Of a DNA stretch of 14,699 nt, positions 7,676 to 14,699 are shown one piece after another; the stretch's first letter is position 1; every line of letters begins with the position of its first letter. The position numbers were made by a program, and so were the translations under genes. Below the pieces are notes generated by a model. It was not told the DNA's origin. It ran no database searches and saw nothing but the letters and a program-made list of their open reading frames with translations. Source of the stretch: CAZMSQ01 sp964569025 (GTDB lineage Bacteria; Bacteroidota; Bacteroidia; Chitinophagales; Saprospiraceae); NCBI GenBank assembly GCA_964569025.1, contig CAZMSQ010000048.1, forward strand, positions 1 to 14,699. The letters are read 5' to 3'.

Positions 7676-8449
7676 CTACTTCCCGAAAGATTCAAGCATG
7701 CTCGCCTTCATGCGCTCAAACTCCTGATCTGTGATGATGCCGGAGTCTCTCAATTCGGACAACTCCCTGAGTCTTGCAATGACATCATCTGTCTTGCTTG
7801 CTGGTTCGGGTGCAGGGGCAGTGGGGGTTTCAGGGGCTGATTCTGCAGCAGGTGGGGGCGTGGGACCCTTCTTTTTTCGAAGTTCTTCTGCCACTTTTTT
7901 CCCTTTCTCAAATTTCTCCTGATACATCTTTTTCAGGCGCCCCGGATCGAAGTCAAGGATGGTGCCTCCAGTCTCGAAATGGCGTTTGAAAACTTCCCCG
8001 AGCGCATAGGTCGAGGCGCCAGCAAAGACAGACACCGTCACACCCCCAAGCAGAGAGCCGATCCCCGGGATAAGTTTGACGAGACTGCCGGCACCCACCC
8101 GTGCGAGGGTAGAACTGGTCAGTGCGGTGACAATGGCCTTGCCCTGGGTTTCCTGAAAGCTGATGCCATAGACGCGGGACAACTGCCGGATCATATCCAG
8201 CTGGAGTGCGCTGACTGCAAAGATATCTGCGACGAGGACCGGTATAAGTCCGGCTCCCATTGACCAGACGACGTGGTTTCTGATGATTGTATCAGCATGC
8301 TTTGAGCGCTCCTCGTTGAGGTTTTCATTGTTGGTCATAAATCGTGTATTTGGAAAGACAAATTTTTTCGAACCAAAGCCAAAATCGGCATCCTTGCGCT
8401 TCATTTCCTGTATTTTCGACAGGATTCGGGTCATCTTCGATAAATTCAT
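7676..8449 (-). CDS. DUF697/YcjF-like membrane protein with C-terminal SHOCT domain
   Basis: 257 residues. The central region (about 55-165) has the DUF697 pattern: 'NHVVWSMGAGLIPVLVADIFAV', then 'LQLDMIRQLSRVYGISF', then two Gly-rich hydrophobic stretches (108-150) and 'HFETGGTILDFD'. A Lys-rich helix (171-194) and a Pro/Ala linker (196-218) lead to a SHOCT-type short C-terminal domain (221-253, 'LRELSELRDSGIITDQEFERM'), usually an oligomerisation or tethering module. DUF697 domains occur in membrane proteins and beside GTPases; the biochemical function is unknown. The ATG at 8449 gives a 37-residue basic lead. An ATG at 8338 (residue 38, 'MTNNENLNEERSKHAD') may be the true start, since the conserved part begins near there. 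It lies 52 bp downstream of the A2M gene on the same strand and is convergent with the anti-sigma gene, with 30 bp between. Confidence 0.8.
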   Translation of the reverse strand: MNLSKMTRILSKIQEMKRKDADFGFGSKKFVFPNTRFMTNNENLNEERSKHADTIIRNHVVWSMGAGLIPVLVADIFAVSALQLDMIRQLSRVYGISFQETQGKAIVTALTSSTLARVGAGSLVKLIPGIGSLLGGVTVSVFAGASTYALGEVFKRHFETGGTILDFDPGRLKKMYQEKFEKGKKVAEELRKKKGPTPPPAAESAPETPTAPAPEPASKTDDVIARLRELSELRDSGIITDQEFERMKASMLESFGK

Positions 8450-8501
8450 GGCTTGTTTTGCTTACCCATGAACAATCATTTTCATTCCATTTGTTCCCCG
8501 T

Positions 8502-11500
8502 TTACTCCTGCACGACTATCCGCGTCCCTTCAGAGTGGCTGGAGAATTCCGGTGCATACATGCTTTGTATGGTTGTAATACCGCTTGAAAAATCTCCCGC
8601 CTGAGCCACTCTGACCGGATACTCAAACGCATAGGCTCCCTTGGGTAATCTGCTGAAATAGAAATGGGTGGCAAGATCTCGTGTGCTTTCGTAATACCCT
8701 AAGCCACTCCGATGTCTATAACCGCTCAGCACATGAAGGGGTTCAAAGCCGCTGGCGCGCATATCTTTCATGTGGACATACTCCATGTCCCTGTCAACCG
8801 CCAGTTCGATGCGGATTGTCAGCAGGTCGCCCGGTCGGAGAGGGTCATTGGCTGATAGTTGAACGAGGCGTGGCCCTTCCGGACTGTCAATGGTTTTGTA
8901 CACTGATTTCCGAAGGGTGAGCGGTGTTTCGCGGAATGCGGAGATTTTGTCGAGGTCTTCAAAGTACTGCCAGTAGAGCCCTCCCCATGCAATGTGTGCA
9001 TTCGGATTGGAAATTGAAATCTCTGCAAGCTGTGGTTCAACTTCCTTCCCGGACCAGTCTTTTCTGAAGTACCCGGTTCCGGCCTCCTTCTGAATGTCTT
9101 GTATATCAAGGAGATTCCCGCCCATTTTTATTTCTATCGGACCAGTTTTTTTCAGCCAGTCTTCACCGCTTTTCAAAAGGACATACACAGCGGCAGCAGT
9201 AGACTTTCCGCTCCGCCAGCTGTTGGTCTGCTTGTGCTTCAAGAGCCAGATTTTCATCGATTCCAAAAAGGCGGTATCGCCCTTGATTTCATCAAAGGCT
9301 TCCATGAGCAGCGTATGGGTCTTGACAGGCAGCTGATTCCACGTATATCCTTCGGTGTATTTCCAGTATCTGCCCAGTTCGGCGGAAAACAGGGATCTGT
9401 CGGTCAGGGATTGAAGAATCAAATCTGCGGTTTCAGGGTCGCCGGTGCGGTTCAGGCAGAGGGCAATCATGCCTTGTTCGTACACGCTTCGTTTCGGCCA
9501 TTGTGTGGAGGCAAGGCTGAGAAAATAAGCATAGGCTTTTCGTGACCGCTCGGGAATGGGTGCCTCAAAAAATGAACGGGTGTAGAGGGAGTGAATGAGA
9601 AAAGCGGTGAGATCAGGTTTGTCGGTTTGATCATATGCCCGGGCAACTTTCTCGTCCATGTAGGCGATGGCGTTATCAACCATTCGTTGGTTGAGGGGGG
9701 AGAGTGAGAATGCTGACCCAAGAAGCGCCTTGAGGTGGCCGAATCCCTCCAGAATCGACTGGGTGGTATACCAGTTTTCACGGTCTCTGGCAAACCACGA
9801 GAATCCGCCTTGGGGACCCTGCAGGTCACGGAGCTGCTCCACCAGGTCCTGTTGTTCAGCCTCTATTCGGTTGCTGTCAAAAAACCGAACAAGATCGCGG
9901 GCTCGTTCTTCCTCATTCATCGCGTCCTGTACCCAGGGCGTTTCGGAAAGCAGTGCAGATTTCAGATCCTGATTGTATTCCAGTGCGCTTGCCAACGGGT
10001 TGCGAGTTTCGGTGGGAGTACGGCGCTGCCAGTCGACCACCACTTGCTGAATATCGGGTCGGGTCTCCAGCAGGTGGCCGGCCAGAGCATTGGAGAAGTA
10101 CCGTCCAAACAGGGCATCGGCAGTCGGGTGTTGGATGTCGTGCAGGGAAGGAAGCGCTTTGATGGCATACCAGGCCGGGTTTTCGGTCATCTCAAGGGTC
10201 AGCTGGCTGCTGCGCAGGGTCGACGAGGCGGCGGTCAGCTTACCCATCCGATCAAACCGAAATGTTTCTGTCGACCGCCCGCCGACCGGCAGGGGCATGG
10301 TCTCTGTGACCAGTTGACGGTTGGTCACCACTGGAATGGCATTCTCCTCTCCATCAGAAGTCTGTCCGGATGTGGCAATGATGCGGTACAAGACTACGGG
10401 AACTTCACTGACAGGAGGGACTGTGAGCTCCCAGTTTAAGGCGGCGGACTGGCTGGCATCAGCCGAGAATGCGATCTCCGGGTTTGTGATGTCAAACTGT
10501 GCATCGACAGGCTCCATCGTCAGGGCATTGAAAAGCGAAAGCCGGGCACTGCCCGTTTGTGCCTCGGCAGACAGATTGTCGACCCGTGCGGAAAACACAA
10601 TCCGATCGCCTTCTCTGAGGAATCGCGGCGGATTCGGCATAACCATCAGGTCTTTTTTCGTCACAACTTCAGCTGATGTCAGGGCGTATTTCAGGTCTTC
10701 CGTGTGGGCCATTCCCAAAAACTTCCATCTGGTCAGAGCCTCATTCATGGTAAAGCGGATGATGATGTTGCCTGATTCATCGGTGCGAAGTTCCGGGTAA
10801 AAGAACACGGTTTCCCGCAGATTTCGCCTGATTTGGAGCGGGGGGGAGACATTTTCTCCCTCAGGATCAGTCTGTTGCTGTTCCTGATCATTGGCCATGC
10901 CCTGATTGGCGGGCTCTGAATCCGGCTCGGCGCTTCTGCCCTCCGCCATTGGCATAGCCGCTGTCTCAGGCGCCATTCCGTCTGCATCCATGGCAAACAC
11001 TTTTGTCCGCCACCTTTGCCTGCCCGACAAAAGGCTGATGGAAAAGTCGGGGTAGCGTGGAGGCTGCTCTTCCTCCATCCTGAAACCACCCCCCGGTGTC
11101 AGGAGCAGGGCCGATTCGGAAGCATCGAGACCAGTGGGGGAGAGGCGCCTTCGGGGCCTGTTCCACGGCGCCAGAGAGAGCGACCAGGAGTGTGGGGAGA
11201 ATTGATCCAGCGATTGGTCGTAAAGTGCAGCCACCATTTCGGCAGCCACTGCATCGCGTTTCGGTCCGCGAATGGTGAGCAGCCATTCTTCTTTTGTACC
11301 CGGTTCGAGCTGATTCCTGAAGGTGGTGTATTGGATATCCAGTTCCTTGTTTGACCATGGCACTTCAATGGTGCCTGTGTGGATATTCACCCTGCCATGC
11401 CTGACCACAGTAGCGTGCCAGAACATATTGCCCCGGTCTTCTGGATGCACGGGAATGCTGACCTGCGGACGCTCATCAGCAGCAAGCCACTGTTGATCCA

Positions 11501-14500
11501 ATACCAGATTGTTCCCGTTTTCGAGTTCATACAGAATGGCTGTGCCTGGTGTGGTGCTCCCGAATTGCACCTCCGCGCGCTCTCCCGGCTCAAATAGACC
11601 GCTGCTGCTTTGGAATGCCAGGGTTTGTCCATACACTATCTCGCCTTTGCTCAAATCTGTTACCTGGACAAACGCTTTCGTTTCCAGAGGAGCTCCCGAA
11701 GGATCTGTGGCAGTGGCGACGATTCGGTAAGCACCGGGGGGGAGGGCTTTGAAGGGGACATGCGTATGGTCAGTCGTATCTGTTGAATAAGTGGTTGCAA
11801 ACACCTCTTTGCCCACTGTCCAGTTGTGAATGTCGTTTTCTTCCCGGTACGGATCAATTGGAAATTGAGCACGGTGCTGTGTTTCGCTGAGCACAAATTG
11901 GTCCGGATGTTCCCAGAGGCGGGGCCTCAGAAATCGATCTGGCTTCTCGAGGGCGGTGATGGTAAGACGGCCTTTAAGCGCAGCAGGCACTCCGTTCCAG
12001 GTGAGGGCGCGGATCGGTATTGTTATAAAGCTGTCTGCCTCTGAGATGGCAGGGACCTCCATGCTCAGGTTGACGGCCGTATACCCGATGGAAACGCTGG
12101 TCAGAGCCGACCGAGTTTCGCCGCTGAGGTCAGTCACATCAGCCTCAATCCGAAAATCGAAGACGGGCCTGGCACTTTGCGAAATCGACCGGTCGGGAAT
12201 GGCTGTGAATGAAACCACAAACTGACCATTCGCATCAGTGACAGTTTCGCCTGATGCGATTTCAATTTCCTGCCCCCGATCTCTGGACCATCCCCGGTAC
12301 GGCCCCGGAAACCGTGCCTGACGAACGACCCGATACCGTATTTTACCCCTCACCACAGGACTGCCGGTGTAGGCAGTAGCCCCTGCTTTGATTTCGGCCC
12401 GGCTGTTCAGTTGAAGGGAGTCGGAGGGGGGTGTGAATGCAACCTCAAAGCGGGGGCGTTTATATTCTTCAACGCGAAAGGAATGCCACCGTTCTCCAGC
12501 ACTCGATTTGAGATACATACGCCCTGTCAGACCTGATGACGGAAGCTGAAACGATCCGTTGACTGTTCCGAATTCATTGCTTTTGAGACGAAGCGTTTTG
12601 ATTTCTTTCCGGTTAACATCCAGCAGCGTCACAGTCACTGCTTCACCCCGCAGAGCTTCGGGATAATCCCCTGCATGGGCTTCAATGAGTAGGCACTTGA
12701 AATACACGGTTTGCCCGGGGCGGTATATCGAACGGTCCAGGAAAAAGGCGGTTTGTTGGGTCGAAGCCGTTTGGATGCGTCCGGGCCGGTACCCGTAAAA
12801 TCCTTTGTCCGGTGCCAGCGTATCAGCTTTATGGATGAGGCGGAATGAAAAATACCCATCCGACCCCATCAGATGGCTCGCAAAGCCGTCTGTATTTGTG
12901 CGTGCTGGCTTGCCAGCCGGTCGGCGTTTCCAGGTACGGGACTGCGGATTGTATTCCCTTGCATACAACATTGTTGTGACGTCCGACAACGGCAATCCGG
13001 TTTCCCTATCAACTACAAACAGCTCAGCTGTATCTTTCCACACCCTGTGGAGGGCTGCCAGAGATGATGACCGGACCACCAAAGCCCGCTCCAGCTGGCT
13101 TTCATCCGCTGCGCCATCCTCTACATTCATTACCAACACATAGACCCCTTCCGGCATGCCATCCACCGGAATCTCCGCCCGGTGAGCCTGGTAATCCTGC
13201 GAGCCTGGAACCACCTGTTGCCAAGATCTTTCAGCCACCCGTCTGGCAAGGAAATCCTGCTGTTCATCTCTCTTCATCTCAGAAAACCGCAATGACTCTT
13301 CGACAGTAACCCGGTACATGCGCAATGCAAGGCTATCGATATTTCGGTACCGGACAGAAATCAAAAATGGCTTATCTGGCGAAACCACAGTTTCACAAGA
13401 AAAATCAAGCGATTTGCGCATGATGCTTTTCCTGAGATTCCGGCATTTCTGCGCCCCCCAGGAATCTGGAAACCTACTGATAACCTTCTCACATATGTCC
13501 ATGGCCTTGGCAAAATTGCCATTCTCATCATCTCCACCATTCTTATTGGTTGCCCCCCTGCTGAAATAATACTGTGCGCGGTACCATGCAGCAACCCCTG
13601 AAAGTGGCTGTCCGCTTTGGCTGTTTTCAATGGTTGTGAGCGCATGAAGGTACAGAGAGTCTGCATTGGCTATAATCCCATTTCGATGGCAATACTCCAG
13701 CCGACTCATATCTGCCAGCAAGAGCGCCCTCGGATCATCATCCGCCAGATGAAATCGGATAAGGTCTTGATACAATCGCAAGGTTTTGAGCTGATGGGAT
13801 TGTGAATCCGCCGTCTCAAAAGAGGCCTTCACAAAATCCCGGGCAGGAGCCAGAGCGGCTTCATTTTCAATGTAAAACCGCTCAGCCGGTCTCGTCACCA
13901 GCGCCTCATCGGTTTGGTAAAATGCAAGTGCCTTGCGTGCCAGGACATCATAGATCGTCGGCGCCGCCCACGCATCGGCCGAAGTATCGATGATTTCCTC
14001 AAATTGCCCAACGGGAGTTGTTCGGAGAAAGTCATGATCCAGCGAGGCCTCAAATAATTCATGCACCCGCTCCAGCAACTGCCCTGCTGTCCAAAGTCGG
14101 AGGTCGTCCGGGACTTCCATATTCGATTCCGTCAGACTGCTGATCAAATGGCGCCGCGCCCGAAAATATGACAGGTACCCCTGGGCTGTCAATGATTGGA
14201 GAATGGCTTTTTCTGGTCCTTCAACCCAAAGAAGTGCGGAGTCCAAAAGCCGTAATGCGCGCTCAGATCCTTGTTCTTCAATTTTCTGAATATAGTTTGA
14301 TTTATATATCAAAGACTTGACTATATGTTGCGGAGCGTTGGTTTGCTTCGCATAGTTCAGCACCACCTGTGTGCTGTCAAGTGCCTCCCGGAAAAAGGCA
14401 ATGCGCTCCAGAGAATCTATGGCACTCCAAAGTCTTTCAAACGGGGGCTGTATTGATGGGGGATCCTGTGTTTGAATGTTTTGCGGCGCGCATGAAAGTC

Positions 14501-14546
14501 CAAGAAAAATCAGCACAAGGGGGAAAGACAACTTTTGAATCCACAT
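8502..14546 (-). CDS. Giant alpha-2-macroglobulin family lipoprotein, thioester motif lost
   Basis: 2014 residues. The N-terminus is a signal peptide ending at Cys19; 'FLGLSC' is an imperfect lipobox, suggesting a lipoprotein. About 25-400 is a helical, TPR-like extension typical of the long Bacteroidota form. Macroglobulin (MG) domains follow, with the family signature 'DRSIYRPGQTVYFK' from Asp604. An acidic low-complexity stretch (about 1187-1236) precedes the conserved 'RRNLRETVFFYPELRTDE' (from Arg1240) and 'EALTRWKF'. The alpha/alpha-toroid thioester domain is about 1460-1800 ('GGFSWF' near 1580; 'IWLLKHKQTNSW' near 1764). The receptor-binding-like C-terminus (about 1900-2014) has 'KDMRASGFEPLHVLSGY'. 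Family members trap proteases by bait cleavage and thioester attachment, and bacterial ones guard the periplasm or cell surface. Here the expected CxEQ reads T-A-D-A at 1475-1478, so covalent trapping is unlikely. No frameshift is visible. The ATG at 14546 has no clear Shine-Dalgarno. Confidence 0.93.
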   Translation of the reverse strand: MWIQKLSFPLVLIFLGLSCAPQNIQTQDPPSIQPPFERLWSAIDSLERIAFFREALDSTQVVLNYAKQTNAPQHIVKSLIYKSNYIQKIEEQGSERALRLLDSALLWVEGPEKAILQSLTAQGYLSYFRARRHLISSLTESNMEVPDDLRLWTAGQLLERVHELFEASLDHDFLRTTPVGQFEEIIDTSADAWAAPTIYDVLARKALAFYQTDEALVTRPAERFYIENEAALAPARDFVKASFETADSQSHQLKTLRLYQDLIRFHLADDDPRALLLADMSRLEYCHRNGIIANADSLYLHALTTIENSQSGQPLSGVAAWYRAQYYFSRGATNKNGGDDENGNFAKAMDICEKVISRFPDSWGAQKCRNLRKSIMRKSLDFSCETVVSPDKPFLISVRYRNIDSLALRMYRVTVEESLRFSEMKRDEQQDFLARRVAERSWQQVVPGSQDYQAHRAEIPVDGMPEGVYVLVMNVEDGAADESQLERALVVRSSSLAALHRVWKDTAELFVVDRETGLPLSDVTTMLYAREYNPQSRTWKRRPAGKPARTNTDGFASHLMGSDGYFSFRLIHKADTLAPDKGFYGYRPGRIQTASTQQTAFFLDRSIYRPGQTVYFKCLLIEAHAGDYPEALRGEAVTVTLLDVNRKEIKTLRLKSNEFGTVNGSFQLPSSGLTGRMYLKSSAGERWHSFRVEEYKRPRFEVAFTPPSDSLQLNSRAEIKAGATAYTGSPVVRGKIRYRVVRQARFPGPYRGWSRDRGQEIEIASGETVTDANGQFVVSFTAIPDRSISQSARPVFDFRIEADVTDLSGETRSALTSVSIGYTAVNLSMEVPAISEADSFITIPIRALTWNGVPAALKGRLTITALEKPDRFLRPRLWEHPDQFVLSETQHRAQFPIDPYREENDIHNWTVGKEVFATTYSTDTTDHTHVPFKALPPGAYRIVATATDPSGAPLETKAFVQVTDLSKGEIVYGQTLAFQSSSGLFEPGERAEVQFGSTTPGTAILYELENGNNLVLDQQWLAADERPQVSIPVHPEDRGNMFWHATVVRHGRVNIHTGTIEVPWSNKELDIQYTTFRNQLEPGTKEEWLLTIRGPKRDAVAAEMVAALYDQSLDQFSPHSWSLSLAPWNRPRRRLSPTGLDASESALLLTPGGGFRMEEEQPPRYPDFSISLLSGRQRWRTKVFAMDADGMAPETAAMPMAEGRSAEPDSEPANQGMANDQEQQQTDPEGENVSPPLQIRRNLRETVFFYPELRTDESGNIIIRFTMNEALTRWKFLGMAHTEDLKYALTSAEVVTKKDLMVMPNPPRFLREGDRIVFSARVDNLSAEAQTGSARLSLFNALTMEPVDAQFDITNPEIAFSADASQSAALNWELTVPPVSEVPVVLYRIIATSGQTSDGEENAIPVVTNRQLVTETMPLPVGGRSTETFRFDRMGKLTAASSTLRSSQLTLEMTENPAWYAIKALPSLHDIQHPTADALFGRYFSNALAGHLLETRPDIQQVVVDWQRRTPTETRNPLASALEYNQDLKSALLSETPWVQDAMNEEERARDLVRFFDSNRIEAEQQDLVEQLRDLQGPQGGFSWFARDRENWYTTQSILEGFGHLKALLGSAFSLSPLNQRMVDNAIAYMDEKVARAYDQTDKPDLTAFLIHSLYTRSFFEAPIPERSRKAYAYFLSLASTQWPKRSVYEQGMIALCLNRTGDPETADLILQSLTDRSLFSAELGRYWKYTEGYTWNQLPVKTHTLLMEAFDEIKGDTAFLESMKIWLLKHKQTNSWRSGKSTAAAVYVLLKSGEDWLKKTGPIEIKMGGNLLDIQDIQKEAGTGYFRKDWSGKEVEPQLAEISISNPNAHIAWGGLYWQYFEDLDKISAFRETPLTLRKSVYKTIDSPEGPRLVQLSANDPLRPGDLLTIRIELAVDRDMEYVHMKDMRASGFEPLHVLSGYRHRSGLGYYESTRDLATHFYFSRLPKGAYAFEYPVRVAQAGDFSSGITTIQSMYAPEFSSHSEGTRIVVQE

Positions 14547-14652
14547 ACACGATGGTTGATGGTGTTTACGATTCCAGTCAGGAAAATTTCTCCCGGGAAT
14601 AATTTAAGAACGAAATTTTTCTGATATCTATTGGAGGTAAATCGATAATGGA
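14547..14652. promoter_or_regulatory. AT-rich intergenic region upstream of the A2M gene
   Basis: About 106 bp, clearly richer in A/T than the surrounding genes. It contains an 8-bp inverted repeat, AAAATTTC (14583-14590) and GAAATTTT (14612-14619), with a 21-nt spacer that includes the 8-bp palindrome TCCCGGGA (14591-14598). The A2M promoter is expected here. I found no convincing TAnnTTTG or TATAAT element on the minus strand, so the region is assigned by position only. Confidence 0.35.
14633..14637 (+). promoter_or_regulatory. Shine-Dalgarno GGAGG for a possible rightward gene
   Basis: GGAGG is the strongest ribosome-binding sequence I noticed near any start in the window. It lies 10 nt before an ATG (14648) that stops after two codons (ATG-GAT-TGA) and 15 nt before an overlapping TTG (14653) that opens a frame to the window edge. 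Confidence 0.35.
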
Positions 14653-14699
14653 TTGATTACGGACCCACATCATTTAGAAGAAGATGTCGCTGCGCTGCA
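14653..14699 (+). CDS. Possible 5' end of a rightward gene, cut by the window edge
   Basis: From the TTG at 14653 the frame is open for the last 15 full codons, giving an N-terminus like M-I-T-D-P-H-H-L-E-E-D-V-A-A-L. It looks protein-like (acidic, helical), but it is too short to identify. The start is odd because the well-placed ATG at 14648 is out of frame by one base. Either TTG is used or there is an indel near 14651-14656. It could also be non-coding. Confidence 0.25.
   Translation, partial: MITDPHHLEEDVAAL

Noticed and set aside
8470..8496. Inverted repeat GAACAA-N15-TTGTTC after the A2M stop, as a terminator
   Set aside because: The stem is only 6 bp and AT-rich, the loop is long, and no T-run follows on the minus strand.
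9735..10439. 234-codon plus-strand open frame
   Set aside because: Antisense to the conserved A2M thioester-domain region; no recognisable protein features.

Overview
The window looks like a chromosomal segment of moderate GC (about half, by eye) from a member of the Bacteroidota or a close relative such as Balneolota/Rhodothermota. The reasons are protein style: a very large alpha-2-macroglobulin (A2M) with a helical N-terminal extension, an AsmA-like protein with one N-terminal membrane anchor, a sigma factor of the Bacteroidota ECF type paired with a tiny membrane anti-sigma-like protein, and mostly absent Shine-Dalgarno sequences. The species assignment is inference only. I see no rRNA, tRNA, CRISPR array, transposase or phage gene.

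Layout. Positions 14-6676 hold a minus-strand cluster read right to left: histidine phosphatase, then valyl-tRNA synthetase (valS), then an AsmA-family protein. The phosphatase stop and the valS ATG are only 14 bp apart. A hairpin followed by five T residues lies in the 115-bp gap after valS and may end that transcript, so the AsmA gene could be transcribed separately. Positions 6750-7645 hold a plus-strand pair, an ECF sigma factor and a 121-residue membrane protein joined by an ATGA overlap. This pair is divergent from the phosphatase and has a palindrome just before its start. Positions 7676-14546 hold a minus-strand pair, the 2014-residue A2M and then a DUF697-like membrane protein with a C-terminal SHOCT domain, 52 bp apart. 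A short AT-rich divergent region follows. The right edge has a strong Shine-Dalgarno and what may be the first codons of a rightward gene.

How it fits together. Translation (valS) sits among envelope genes: AsmA (envelope lipid or outer-membrane homeostasis), the lipoprotein A2M (protease trapping or envelope surveillance), and a sigma/anti-sigma pair that could report on the membrane. A functional link between them is inference from adjacency.

The most notable observation is in the A2M. Its thioester-domain helix aligns without gaps to the family's thioester segment as I recall it, but the CxEQ thioester is replaced by T-A-D-A (residues 1475-1478) while the rest of the domain is intact. The bait-region position carries an acidic, Gln-rich stretch with a single basic residue. 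This suggests a covalent-bond-deficient trap or a structural variant. I did not find a clearly new multi-gene system; the other points are of moderate or low interest.
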